Of a stretch of 29,111 bases of DNA, positions 16,828 through 24,699 are shown piece by piece. Source of the DNA: a virus; the IMG/VR virus record IMGVR_UViG_3300027522_000021, positions 1 to 29,111 of that record. One strand, 5' to 3'. The notes under the pieces are model-generated. The model saw only the letters and a list, made by a program, of their open reading frames with translations. It ran no database searches and was not told the DNA's origin. How positions within the stretch are numbered: the first letter of the stretch is position 1; the number at the start of each line of letters is the position of its first letter. Position numbers and translations under genes: made by a program.

Positions 16828-17239
16828 AAAATTTAACATACACGATTGGCAAGCAAAACAAAGAAAACAACTTTTAACAGAAAGTTTAAACCCAGAAGTA
16901 TCTAGAGCATTAGACCGTTTTATTAGAACAATGGCAGACAAATATAATTACTCTATGCAAAATGCTGTTTATGCTATTATAGCTGCTCTTAAACAAAGAA
17001 ATTATGATGGTTTAGGTGAACACCACAACGATGAAGATTTTCCAGGAAAAGATTTAAGCGCTTGGCAATTATTAGATAAATTAAAAAAAGGCAACGAAGA
17101 TTTATACAATGATGTTGAAAATTTTATGAAAAAAACAAATGAAGCAAGTGGAACAAGCGCAGCTGTCACAATAAATAATCCTGGAGTATCAGGTACTGGA
17201 CCTCATTTTGGTGACGCTACAAAGAAAAAAAATAAATAA
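16820..17239 (+). CDS. Putative core protein with two gp21-like cleavage sites (gp67/68 position)
   Basis: A 139-aa protein. The N-terminus (MSKKFNIHDWQAKQRKQLLT followed by ES) resembles a capsid-targeting tag with a LLTE|S site. Near residue 110 a second site-like TNE|ASGTS closely resembles the capsid protein's VNE|ASSTG junction. Between them lies a compact helical domain (ALDRFIRTMADKYNYSMQNA … AWQLLDKLKKGNEDLYND). The tail is Gly/Thr-rich and basic. Placed immediately before the prohead protease, as small core proteins are in T4. Its role is inferred from position and sites. Confidence 0.7.
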   Translation: MSKKFNIHDWQAKQRKQLLTESLNPEVSRALDRFIRTMADKYNYSMQNAVYAIIAALKQRNYDGLGEHHNDEDFPGKDLSAWQLLDKLKKGNEDLYNDVENFMKKTNEASGTSAAVTINNPGVSGTGPHFGDATKKKNK

Positions 17240-17240
17240 C

Positions 17241-17852
17241 ATGCTATTACAAGAATACAGACCGTTTAAAGTAGACAAACAATTAGTTGAATCTTCTATA
17301 AGAGAAAACAAAACACTAATAGTTACAGGTAAACTCCAAGCGGCAGATACTAAAAACCAAAATGGTAGAATATATCCTGAAGGTATTCTTAAAAGAGAGG
17401 TTGAAGCTTACATGAAGGGTCCTGTAGCTGAAAATAGAGCAATGGGTGAATTAGACCACCCTGAATCATCTGTAATTAATTTACAAAATGTTTCTCACAC
17501 AATTAAAAGATGTTGGTGGGAAGGTGATTCAGTAATGGGCGATGTTGAAGTATTAAACACACCAGCGGGAAACATATTAAAAGCATTATTTGCCTCAGGT
17601 ATTACAGTTGGTATTTCATCTCGTGGTATGGGTTCAGTTTCAGAAAATCTATCAGAAGGTACAGTTGAAGTACAAGATGATTTTGAATTATTATGTTGGG
17701 ATTTTGTTTCAACACCATCAACACACGGTGCTTTTATGGCTCCTAAAGGTTTAAATGAAGGCAAAATACAAATGCCAGAATATAAATATACAAACGTAAA
17801 CAACATAATCCGCGACATTATCTGCGATAATACAGGGATGTGTAAATGTTAG
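17241..17852 (+). CDS. Prohead core protease (gp21-like)
   Basis: A 203-aa serine protease of the herpesvirus/HK97/T4 gp21 superfamily, which matures the prohead. His73 lies in GELDHPES. The catalytic serine is in GISSRG (S126 or S127). The fold continues with DFELLCWDFVSTPS. The start at 17241 (MLLQEYRPFK) is preferred over an in-frame ATG at 17208 that would overlap the previous gene by 32 bases, because homologues begin near this sequence and it lies 1 base after the upstream stop. The C-terminus carries LNE|GKI, a likely autocleavage site, and an unusual Cys-rich end (ICDNTGMCKC). T4 gp21 has 212 aa. Confidence 0.93.
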   Translation: MLLQEYRPFKVDKQLVESSIRENKTLIVTGKLQAADTKNQNGRIYPEGILKREVEAYMKGPVAENRAMGELDHPESSVINLQNVSHTIKRCWWEGDSVMGDVEVLNTPAGNILKALFASGITVGISSRGMGSVSENLSEGTVEVQDDFELLCWDFVSTPSTHGAFMAPKGLNEGKIQMPEYKYTNVNNIIRDIICDNTGMCKC

Positions 17853-17855
17853 TCG

Positions 17856-17873
17856 TGAACAATTAATTGTTCA
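17856..17873 (+). terminator. Palindrome, possible weak terminator
   Basis: An 18-base perfect palindrome (TGAACAATT/AATTGTTCA) begins 4 bases after the prohead-protease stop, followed by ATTTTCTT. The lack of an unpaired loop makes a protein-binding site an alternative. Confidence 0.4.
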
Positions 17874-18088
17874 TTTTCTTAAAATATCCACGAAAAAACG
17901 TGGGTTTCCCAAAATCCAGTTATATGTATGTCAAGCAATAAAGGTTATAAAACAATAAAGGTTACAAAACAATTAACTCCTATGAGAGATTAAAAAACAT
18001 AAAGTACTATAAGTACTTCAATAGCACAAGAACAGTAGTCAGCTGTTCCTGTTTTCAATTAAAACAATTATTAACTAAAACAAAAATT
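17874..18088 (+). promoter_or_regulatory. Structured leader of the outer-membrane protein gene
   Basis: Noncoding. It contains a CCACG/CGTGG hairpin with an A6 loop (17888-17903), a promoter-like TATATGTATG (17921-17930), two tandem 17-base units CAATAAAGGTTAYAAAA (17936-17969), an inverted repeat AAGTACT/AGTACTT with a 3-base loop (18002-18018) and a GAACAG/CTGTTC hairpin (18030-18048). No ORF is supported. The density of elements suggests regulation of the downstream gene, by RNA structure or a bound protein. Confidence 0.5.
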
Positions 18089-18529
18089 ATGAAAAATTTA
18101 ATTATGACACTTGCTGTAGCAATTCTAACAACATTTGCAGCATCAGCACAATTTATGGTAGTTACTACTGTAAACACTCCTGACAGCGACTTGAACGAAG
18201 AATGGGGTACAACAAATTTTACTGACAACATGGGTATCGGGTACTTAGTAAACGATAAATGCGTTGTTGGTTTGGTAAAGGCAGGAGAAGACGCTGAAGG
18301 CGAAACTTCTTACGACCTTTGGGGCCGTTACAACTGGAACGCAAATATGTTCGTTTCAGTTCAAGCACCAACAGAAGAAATGATGGACAACTTAACAGTT
18401 GGACTTGGTTATTCTTATGATGTGTGGAAAGGGCTTTGCGTTGAACCTAACTACAGTATGGGTTTAAAAGAAGATGAAACAGGTGAAAGAAATGGTTCTT
18501 TCAACTTAGGTTTGTCTTACAAGTTTTAA
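18089..18529 (+). CDS. Secreted outer-membrane beta-barrel-like protein
   Basis: A 146-aa protein with a clear signal peptide (residues 1-20, hydrophobic core LIMTLAVAILTTFAA, cleavage at ASA|Q). Alternating polar/aromatic strands follow (YDLWGRYNWNANMFVSVQ, LTVGLGYSYDVW, EPNYSMGL) and the chain ends in FNLGLSYKF, whose terminal Phe is typical of BAM-inserted barrels. The size fits a small 6-8-strand barrel. Codons end in C more often than in most neighbours (AAC, GAC, TAC), similar to the capsid gene, hinting at high expression. It lies between prohead protease and scaffold, which is not a T4 position. Probably exported to the host outer membrane; receptor masking is one possibility. Confidence 0.8.
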   Translation: MKNLIMTLAVAILTTFAASAQFMVVTTVNTPDSDLNEEWGTTNFTDNMGIGYLVNDKCVVGLVKAGEDAEGETSYDLWGRYNWNANMFVSVQAPTEEMMDNLTVGLGYSYDVWKGLCVEPNYSMGLKEDETGERNGSFNLGLSYKF

Positions 18530-18574
18530 ACTTAGTATTAATTAAAAAAAGACCTGGTAACAGGCATTAAAAAA

Positions 18575-18799
18575 ATGGAAAAAGTATTTTCAACAGTAAG
18601 CGGATTTTTAGGTGGATTAGGGTCATTATTTATGGCTTTCATCCCAGTAACAATCCTTTGGTACGTTTTAACAGGCGGATCAGTATTTGGAATGGATGTA
18701 ATCGCTAACCTAACTTCTTTAGTAGAAGGATTTGGTAACGGTGGTTTTGTAGGATTAGTAGTTTTAATCTTAGTAGCATCATTTTTTACAAAAAAGTAA
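18575..18799 (+). CDS. Small two-TM membrane peptide
   Basis: A 74-aa hydrophobic protein: TM1 about residues 12-34 (GGLGSLFMAFIPVTILWYVL), a short loop with VFGMDVIANLTSLVEGF, TM2 about 55-71 (GGFVGLVVLILVASFF) and a basic end TKK. No family recognised. It follows the outer-membrane protein gene by 45 bases and is closed by a strong terminator, so the two probably form one transcript. It could be a holin/antiholin-like or superinfection-related membrane protein. Its leader is A-rich. Confidence 0.7.
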   Translation: MEKVFSTVSGFLGGLGSLFMAFIPVTILWYVLTGGSVFGMDVIANLTSLVEGFGNGGFVGLVVLILVASFFTKK

Positions 18800-18825
18800 T
18801 AGTTTTTTAGAACATATTTACTAAG

Positions 18826-18850
18826 AGAGGCGCTTCGGCGCCTCTTTTGT
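18826..18850 (+). terminator. Strong Rho-independent terminator with UUCG loop
   Basis: GAGGCGC-TTCG-GCGCCTC, an extra-stable tetraloop hairpin extended by A-T pairs and followed by TTTTGTTTT. It ends the outer-membrane protein/two-TM unit. Confidence 0.92.
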
Positions 18851-18998
18851 TTTCTATTTTTTTGTTATATGTATGTTTGAACATACGCGCTTCCCAATAA
18901 GCCGTCCCTGATTATTTATAACCCTATTAAGGATCCTAATATCCTTATTTCCCGTACAATTTATTAACGAGACTCGAAAGAGAAAAAACTATTTAAAA
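18851..18998 (+). promoter_or_regulatory. Leader of scaffold gene with inverted repeats
   Basis: Noncoding. It contains TATATGTATG (18866-18875), overlapped by TATGTTTG (18872-18879), which fits the Bacteroidota -7 pattern TAnnTTTG. An inverted repeat GTATGTT-TG-AACATAC (18871-18886) covers the same bases, so a repressor could occlude the promoter. A second inverted repeat TAAGGAT/ATCCTTA with a 6-base loop lies at 18928-18947, and ATTATTTATAA at 18911-18921. Likely controls scaffold and capsid genes. Confidence 0.45.
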
Positions 18999-20117
18999 AT
19001 GGCAAAAAACATTTTAAAAGAAGCTATCGCTGACGCTAAGGCAGTTCGTGAAGTTGCTCTTGCAAATGCAAAAGCCGCACTAGAAGAAGCTTTTACACCC
19101 AAACTACAATCTATGTTATCTGCTAAATTATCTGAAACTTTAAATGAAGAAGAAGAAGAATTAGAAGAAACATATATGGATGAAAAAATGGACGAAACTA
19201 TGGATGAAACATACATGGATGAGGAAATGGATGAAATCACGGGTATGGAAAATAAAGGCGAAGATCTAGATGAGGTAATTGATTTGGAAGAAATTCTTAA
19301 TGAACTAGAATTAGAAGAAGGCGAAGTGGAAGAAGAAGAAGAAGAAGAAAAAGAAGAAGATTTAAAAGAAATGGAAGTTAACTACAAAGCAGAAACAGCT
19401 AACCGTGCAGGTTACGCAGCTGATTATGTTCATGAAGGAAACGAAAATTTTGACTTAGATGCTCTTCTTGAAGAGATTAACAATTTAGACGAAAACGAAG
19501 ACGAAGTTAATGAAGGTGACTTTGGTGAAGCTAAGGATGAAGTTGATGAGTATGTAGAACCTAGAGCAAAAGGCGGATTAGGATCAAAATCTGGAGATTT
19601 AGTACCTTTAGAAGGAGAAAGCTTTGAAGATTATCAACAAAGAGTTCCATCCTCACCTTGGATTAAATGGTTTAAAGCAGATGGCGCTCGTATTAAAGCT
19701 AACTTTTCTGAAGGTGCTTCTGTATATGAAGAACTTGAAGAAACTAAATCAGCTTTAGAAACAGTTCGTACTGAACTTAACGAAGTCAATTTGTTAAACT
19801 CTAAATTATTGTATGTTAACAGAATTTTTAAAGCAAACACTTTAAATGAAGGACAAAAACTACGTGTAGTTGAAACTTTAGACAAAGCTGAAACTGCTAA
19901 AGAAGCTAAGTTAATTTACGAAACAATCAAGGACACTTTCACTGTTGCTAATAACAAGAAAACATCCTTTAAAAACAAAACGAAATCATTAAAAGAAGGA
20001 ATCGGAATGGCTTCTAGAGCAGCTGGTACATCTACTGCTCCTAAGAAACCAGTTCTTAATGAATCGACTAATATGGTAAATCGTTTCCAAAAATTAGCAA
20101 ACATTAAAATTAATTAA
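18999..20117 (+). CDS. Prohead scaffold protein (gp22-like)
   Basis: A 372-aa highly acidic protein. A helical N-terminus (ILKEAIADAKAVREVALANA) leads to an acidic region with tandem YMDEKMDE/TMDETYMDEEMDE units (about 58-80) and a Glu run (about 110-122). The C-terminal part has a coiled coil (about 245-275, ELEETKSALETVRTELNEVN) followed by LLNSKLLYVNRIFKANTLNE and later helices, a pattern characteristic of gp22 C-termini. Protease-like sites include TLNE, SLKE and VLNE|S. It lies directly upstream of the capsid gene, as expected. Scaffold is cleaved and leaves the head before DNA fills it. Confidence 0.88.
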   Translation: MAKNILKEAIADAKAVREVALANAKAALEEAFTPKLQSMLSAKLSETLNEEEEELEETYMDEKMDETMDETYMDEEMDEITGMENKGEDLDEVIDLEEILNELELEEGEVEEEEEEEKEEDLKEMEVNYKAETANRAGYAADYVHEGNENFDLDALLEEINNLDENEDEVNEGDFGEAKDEVDEYVEPRAKGGLGSKSGDLVPLEGESFEDYQQRVPSSPWIKWFKADGARIKANFSEGASVYEELEETKSALETVRTELNEVNLLNSKLLYVNRIFKANTLNEGQKLRVVETLDKAETAKEAKLIYETIKDTFTVANNKKTSFKNKTKSLKEGIGMASRAAGTSTAPKKPVLNESTNMVNRFQKLANIKIN

Positions 20118-20142
20118 TAATCATTTTAAAAAAAATAAAAAA

Positions 20143-21867
20143 ATGAATAACAACGTAAACAATTTGTTAGAAGGCGCAAGCCCTTACCAAGTTCTTTCCG
20201 AGCAGTCAGCTAAATTAGCTAACAAATGGGAAAAATCAGGACTTTTAGAGGGAATTGAATCTTCTACAGAAAAAAATAACATGTCAATGTTATTAGAAAA
20301 TCAAGCTAAACAGCTTGTAAATGAAGCTAGTTCTACAGGAACTGACGCTTCATTTAGTGCAGGTAACTCTGAAGCATGGGCGGGTGTAGCTCTTCCATTA
20401 GTAAGAAGAGTATTTGGAGAAATAGTAGCAAAAGACCTAGTGTCAGTTCAGCCAATGAACTTACCAGCAGGTTTAATTTTCTACCTTGACTTTCAATATG
20501 GCACAGCTCAAAACTTTAAAGGTGCTAACGAATCACTTTATGGTGCTGCTGGGTCTACTTCAACAACTATTAAAAGAACTGACGGTGATCTTAATAAAGG
20601 TCTTTATGGTGCAGGTGAATTTGGTTACTCAGTAACTCAAAGTAACTCATCAACATTAGCACAAGAAGCAGGAGCAGCTACTTCAGCAGTTTCAACTACA
20701 AAATACCAAACAGGTTCAGCTGCTTTTGCAAACATATTGAATTTAGATACTGACTTCTCAGCTTCTCAAGCAGGTAAGTTTGGAGCAACAAGTGGTGCTA
20801 AATCAGTAGTTAAAACATTAGCAGTTTTAGCTACAGATTTAACTGATCATGATCCTGAAGCAATTAGAGCATTTAAAGTAGGATTTGCTGCTGCTGCTAG
20901 TTTATCAGGTTCATTCCCACAATTTACAAGATTAAACAACAATAATGTTGAATTTGTAATTTCTTCATCAGCGGGTATAGCTCCTGGTAATGTTACTATT
21001 ACTTACTTAAAAGGACCAGATAATTTAGATGATAGAGGTGACTTTGAAGATTCAATTCCATCTGCTGGTGTTTCAACTCAATCAATTCCTGAAATTAATG
21101 TTAAATTAATCAGTGATACAGTTGCTGCTAAAACACGTAAATTGAAAGCACAATGGACTCCTGAGTTCGCTCAAGATCTTAATGCTTATCATTCAATTGA
21201 CGCTGAAGCAGAATTAACTTCAATCTTAAGTGAGTACATTTCAATGGAAATTGATTTAGAAATCTTAGATATGTTAATCAGAAACGCTGATACAGTTGAA
21301 GGATGGAGTGCTAAAGTTGCACAAGATGTATCTGTAAGTTCAAATACTACTGCAGGTGGTACATCAAACGTTACTTACACATCAACAAATAACTCAGGTG
21401 GTGTATATTACACTAAAATGTCTTGGTTCCAAACTTTAGGTGTTAAATTACAGAAAGTTTCTAACTTAATTCACCAGAAAACTTTAAGAGGTGGTGCTAA
21501 TTTCTTAGTAGTTTCTCCAAAAGTTTCTACAATCTTAGAATCTATCCCAGGATTTGCAGCTGACTCAGCAGGAGAAAGCAGTAAATATAATATGGGTGTT
21601 CAAAAGATTGGTGCAATAAACAACAGATATACAGTTTACAAAAACCCTTACATGACTGAAAATGTTATCTTAATGGGTTATAAAGGATCTCAATTCCTTG
21701 AAACTGGTGCTGTTTTTGCTCCTTACATTCCGTTAATCATGACTCCTCTAGTATACGATCCAGTATCATTCACGCCAAGAAAAGGTATTATGACTAGATA
21801 TGCTAAGAAAATGGTAAGACCTGATTTCTATGGTAAAGTATTAATTCAAGACTTAAACGATCTTTAA
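20143..21867 (+). CDS. Major capsid protein (gp23-like)
   Basis: A 574-aa HK97-fold capsid protein. An N-terminal 61-residue helical propeptide ends in QLVNE|ASSTG, matching the position of T4 gp23 cleavage by gp21 (near residue 65). Conserved gp23 blocks are LPLVRRVFGEIVAKDLVSVQ (about 86-105), LKAQWTPEFAQDLNAYHSID, VVSPKVSTILES and YKNPYMTENVILMGYKGS. It is somewhat longer than T4 gp23 (521 aa). Codons are cleaner and C-richer than in neighbours, consistent with high expression. A strong terminator follows. Confidence 0.96.
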   Translation: MNNNVNNLLEGASPYQVLSEQSAKLANKWEKSGLLEGIESSTEKNNMSMLLENQAKQLVNEASSTGTDASFSAGNSEAWAGVALPLVRRVFGEIVAKDLVSVQPMNLPAGLIFYLDFQYGTAQNFKGANESLYGAAGSTSTTIKRTDGDLNKGLYGAGEFGYSVTQSNSSTLAQEAGAATSAVSTTKYQTGSAAFANILNLDTDFSASQAGKFGATSGAKSVVKTLAVLATDLTDHDPEAIRAFKVGFAAAASLSGSFPQFTRLNNNNVEFVISSSAGIAPGNVTITYLKGPDNLDDRGDFEDSIPSAGVSTQSIPEINVKLISDTVAAKTRKLKAQWTPEFAQDLNAYHSIDAEAELTSILSEYISMEIDLEILDMLIRNADTVEGWSAKVAQDVSVSSNTTAGGTSNVTYTSTNNSGGVYYTKMSWFQTLGVKLQKVSNLIHQKTLRGGANFLVVSPKVSTILESIPGFAADSAGESSKYNMGVQKIGAINNRYTVYKNPYMTENVILMGYKGSQFLETGAVFAPYIPLIMTPLVYDPVSFTPRKGIMTRYAKKMVRPDFYGKVLIQDLNDL

Positions 21868-21891
21868 GATTTAGTTTAATTATATATTTTG

Positions 21892-21922
21892 AAAGAGAGC
21901 CGCAATAGCGGCTCTCTTTTTT
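21892..21922 (+). terminator. Rho-independent terminator after capsid gene
   Basis: A 12-bp stem (core GAGAGCCGC/GCGGCTCTC) with an AATA loop and a T-run. It ends the scaffold-capsid transcript. The T-run merges into the promoter-like TATATGTATAAT of phoH. Confidence 0.93.
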
Positions 21923-21933
21923 ATATGTATAAT
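21922..21933 (+). promoter_or_regulatory. Candidate late-promoter motif upstream of phoH
   Basis: TATATGTATAAT directly after the capsid terminator and 14 bases before the ATG, as expected for a new transcript start. Confidence 0.5.
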
Positions 21934-21947
21934 CAAATGTTACATTT

Positions 21948-22610
21948 ATGGTAAAAACCAACACAGCAAAAAGACCCCCAAAAGGCTCGGTTAGATTTTC
22001 ACTTTCACTTTCAGAAGAACAAAAAGCTGCTAAACAAGCAATTTTACACCACCCATTTAACTTTATCGTTGGAAAAGCGGGTAGTGGTAAAACATTGTTA
22101 GCTTGCCAAGTTGCATTAGATATGTTTTTCAAGAGAATGATTAATAAAATTATTATAACAAGACCTACAGTATCAACTGAAGACAATGGTTTTCTACCTG
22201 GTTCAGAAAAGGAAAAAATGGAACCATGGATTGTCCCTATCAAATCTAACATGCGTAAAATTTACAACAAACCACTCATATTAGAAAAAATGGAAAAAGA
22301 CGAATCAATTGAATTAGTTTCATTGGCTCACTTTAGAGGTAGAACATTTGAAAACAGTGTTGTAATAGTTGATGAATTTCAAAATTTAACTCGCTCACAA
22401 TTTAGAATGGCATTAGGTAGATTAGGAAAGGGATCAACAATGATATTTTGTGGAGACAATCAACAAATTGACTTAAAAGATAAAAATTACTCTGCAATAG
22501 TTGACTTGCCTAAAATTAACAATTCTCAATATGTTTATAAAAGAGTATTAGAAGATAATCACCGCCACATAGCAATAAACGAAGTATTTGAATTATTAAA
22601 CGGAATGTAA
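21948..22610 (+). CDS. phoH: PhoH-like P-loop ATPase
   Basis: A 220-aa PhoH domain with Walker A GKAGSGKT (42-49), the PhoH signature IIITRPTVSTEDNGFLPGS (68-86), FRGRTFENSVVIVDEFQN with Walker B VVIVDE (138-143), and FCGDNQQIDL (167-176). It is short, consisting of the ATPase core only. PhoH is frequent in marine phages. It resembles superfamily I helicase cores and its phage role is uncertain (RNA metabolism has been proposed). It lies between the capsid and neck genes under its own promoter-like motif. Confidence 0.95.
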   Translation: MVKTNTAKRPPKGSVRFSLSLSEEQKAAKQAILHHPFNFIVGKAGSGKTLLACQVALDMFFKRMINKIIITRPTVSTEDNGFLPGSEKEKMEPWIVPIKSNMRKIYNKPLILEKMEKDESIELVSLAHFRGRTFENSVVIVDEFQNLTRSQFRMALGRLGKGSTMIFCGDNQQIDLKDKNYSAIVDLPKINNSQYVYKRVLEDNHRHIAINEVFELLNGM

Positions 22611-22628
22611 CCTCTTTCGTAGTCTTTT

Positions 22629-22640
22629 CATATTTATAAT
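22629..22640 (+). promoter_or_regulatory. Candidate late-promoter motif upstream of gp13
   Basis: CATATTTATAAT, 20 bases before the ATG at 22661. It differs from the portal copy in the first and last base. Confidence 0.45.
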
Positions 22641-22660
22641 AGAACATAATTCTATTTAAA

Positions 22661-23812
22661 ATGGCAAACATCTCTATATGGCCCGGCTCATCATCATTTG
22701 ATGCAACTGCAACACCCTTTTCATTTTATGATACAGACACTGTATTTCAAACAGACGCAGTTAATATAGCAGATTGGTGTGCTAAACGTTTAGGATACCC
22801 CCTAGTAGATATTGAATTACAAGCAGCTAATTTTTTTACTTGTTTTGAAGAAGCTACTAATGAATATGGGGCCCAACTATATAATTTTCAAATAATAAAT
22901 AATTTTCAAACTTTAGAGGGAAACACAACAGGTTCAGATTATAATAACCAATTAATAACTCCTAATATGGGGGGTACTATTAATGTATCTGAACAATATG
23001 GAAATGAAACAGATGGGGGTGGGGGAGATTATGAATTATTATCAGGATCCTTAGAAGTAACAGTAGGTCAACAATCATACGATTTACTATCAGCTATAGG
23101 TTCTACAATTAGTGGTTCAGAAGCAGTTTATATTAAAAGAATTAAACATTACCAACCAGCAGCAATTAATAGATACTTTGATCCTTACGCAGGTACAGGT
23201 ACAGGAATTCAATCTTTAATGCAAAGTTTTGGATTTGGTAATTTTTCACCGGGTGTAAATTTTATGTTAATGCCTTTAAGTTTTGATTTACAAAAACTAC
23301 AAGCAATTGAATTAAATGATACAATTAGAAAATCAGGATATCATTTTAATATAGAAGCAAATAGATATTTAAAATTATTTCCTATCCCCAATAGAAATTA
23401 TACATTATGGTTTGAATACCAATTAAAATCAGTAGCAAATGCTCCTATTAAAGATACATCACCTAATTTAATAACAGATATATCAAATGTTCCTTACACT
23501 ACTCCCACATATTCTTTTATAAACCAACCAGGAAGACAATGGATTAGAAGATATGCTTTAGCATTAGCTAAAGAAATGTTAGGAAGTATAAGAGGTAAAT
23601 ACCAAACAATTCCTATTCCTGGAGATACAACAACTTTAGATTATACTAGACTATTATCAGAAGCTAAAGAAGAAAAAGATAAATTAATCACTGAATTAAA
23701 AGAATTACTTGAAGAAACTACAAGATTAAAACAACTTGAAAGAAAAAATCAAGAAGCACAACAAACACAAGAAACATATTATAAAGTACCATACCATATT
23801 TATATAGGATAA
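22661..23812 (+). CDS. Neck protein (gp13-like, head completion)
   Basis: A 383-aa protein. Residues 36-75 (IADWCAKRLGYPLVDIELQAANFF … EEATNEYG) match the N-terminal helix pattern of T4-type gp13, where a WCxxRLG-like segment precedes a helix with EA..EY. A beta-rich middle (SGSLEVTVGQQSYDLLSAI … IKRIKHYQP) and LKLFPIPNRNYTLWFEY follow. Around residue 300, WIRRYALALAKEMLGSIRGKY is another gp13-like block. The C-terminal 50 residues form a Gln/Glu/Lys coiled coil. gp13 with gp14 seals the filled head. Followed by a gene sharing its stop (1-base overlap). Confidence 0.82.
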   Translation: MANISIWPGSSSFDATATPFSFYDTDTVFQTDAVNIADWCAKRLGYPLVDIELQAANFFTCFEEATNEYGAQLYNFQIINNFQTLEGNTTGSDYNNQLITPNMGGTINVSEQYGNETDGGGGDYELLSGSLEVTVGQQSYDLLSAIGSTISGSEAVYIKRIKHYQPAAINRYFDPYAGTGTGIQSLMQSFGFGNFSPGVNFMLMPLSFDLQKLQAIELNDTIRKSGYHFNIEANRYLKLFPIPNRNYTLWFEYQLKSVANAPIKDTSPNLITDISNVPYTTPTYSFINQPGRQWIRRYALALAKEMLGSIRGKYQTIPIPGDTTTLDYTRLLSEAKEEKDKLITELKELLEETTRLKQLERKNQEAQQTQETYYKVPYHIYIG

Positions 23813-24153
23813 TGATAAAATTAAAAGACATACTATCAGAAGTAATGAACACTTACCAAATACAGGCATCCCTTATGTCTGATAGAGGGACGGGTATCAC
23901 AAATATATTAGATCAAATTAGAGGTTTAGAAAAAGTAACAATTGTAAATAATATTACACCCCCCGAATATGTTCAAAAAGAAAAAATTGAATATACAAGA
24001 GTAAAAATTAAATTCGTATCAAGAACTGACCCAAAAGCAGACATAGTAAAAATGCAAAAAGATATGTTAACTTCTAATTTAAAAACATCAGACATGAGAA
24101 TAGATGGGTTAAAAAATGTTAAATTTAGAATAGAAACCCTAAGAAGATTGTAA
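23812..24153 (+). CDS. Small neck-region protein, ferredoxin-like fold, 113 aa
   Basis: It shares a base with the gp13 stop and with the next start (1-base overlap at each end), so it is tightly coupled to the neck genes. After a short N-terminal MIKLKDILSEVMNTY (LSE site-like), the body looks alpha/beta: DRGTGITNILDQIRGLEKVTI, KIEYTRVKIKFVSR, a helix with DIVKMQKDMLTSN, and a final strand NVKFRIETLRRL. This resembles small ACT/ferredoxin-like phage proteins of unknown role. A head-tail joining function is inferred only from position. Confidence 0.7.
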   Translation: MIKLKDILSEVMNTYQIQASLMSDRGTGITNILDQIRGLEKVTIVNNITPPEYVQKEKIEYTRVKIKFVSRTDPKADIVKMQKDMLTSNLKTSDMRIDGLKNVKFRIETLRRL

Positions 24154-24698
24154 TGGCATTATTTGGAAAAAGTAGAGACATAAATTTATTTCACACAATA
24201 AATAGTGAACTTTTAAAGGATATAATCCAAACAGAAGTGGCTTATTATAAATTTGCTTTAGAACAAACAACTGCTAATGTTTATGGTGAGGCTATAGGTA
24301 AAAATTACTATGAACCATTAAAAATAGCATGTTTGATTAATAGAACAGACCAATCATGGACTTCCGATGAGCTAGGATCTGACGTTAATCAAACTATTGG
24401 CTTTCAGTTTTTAAAAAATGAACTTAAAGATATAAATTTAGTACCTGAAGTAGGAGATATAATATTATTTAGAAATAACTTTTATGAAGTAGATGCTAGA
24501 ATAGAAAATCAACTTATATTAGGTAGAGATCCTGATTATGCTCTTTCAACAGAAACAACAGATTTTGGTGATAGTTTTTCTGTATTAGTTAATGCAATAA
24601 TATCAGGAGTACAAAGATTAAATTTAATACCTTTAAGAGAAGGAAAATATCCAACAACAACAAAATTAGATGGTGGAGAAGCAAATTTATTAGAATAA
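24153..24698 (+). CDS. Neck protein (gp14-like)
   Basis: A 181-aa protein. Residues 35-55 (YYKFALEQTTANVYGEAIGKNYYEP) and especially 116-143 (VPEVGDIILFRNNFYEVDARI … LGRDPDY) fit the gp14 pattern, in which a GDxIxF-(N/x)-FEV/YEV strand is followed by a binding loop. It starts with MALFGKSRDINLF. Adjacent to gp13 and gp15 homologues, which supports the call; by residue pattern alone it is less certain. gp14 forms the connector between head and tail. Confidence 0.72.
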   Translation: MALFGKSRDINLFHTINSELLKDIIQTEVAYYKFALEQTTANVYGEAIGKNYYEPLKIACLINRTDQSWTSDELGSDVNQTIGFQFLKNELKDINLVPEVGDIILFRNNFYEVDARIENQLILGRDPDYALSTETTDFGDSFSVLVNAIISGVQRLNLIPLREGKYPTTTKLDGGEANLLE

Positions 24699-24699
24699 T

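Noticed and set aside
17208-17240. Upstream ATG for the prohead protease
   Set aside because: It would add 11 residues overlapping the previous gene; the ATG at 17241 follows the upstream stop by 1 base and gives a gp21-like start.
18553-18566. CCTG-GTAA-CAGG mini hairpin before the two-TM gene
   Set aside because: Only 4 pairs; could be chance, though the GNRA-like loop is noted.
23795-23806. CATATTTATATA as another promoter motif
   Set aside because: It encodes the end of gp13 (HIYI) and the downstream gene is coupled by overlap, so a separate promoter is not needed.
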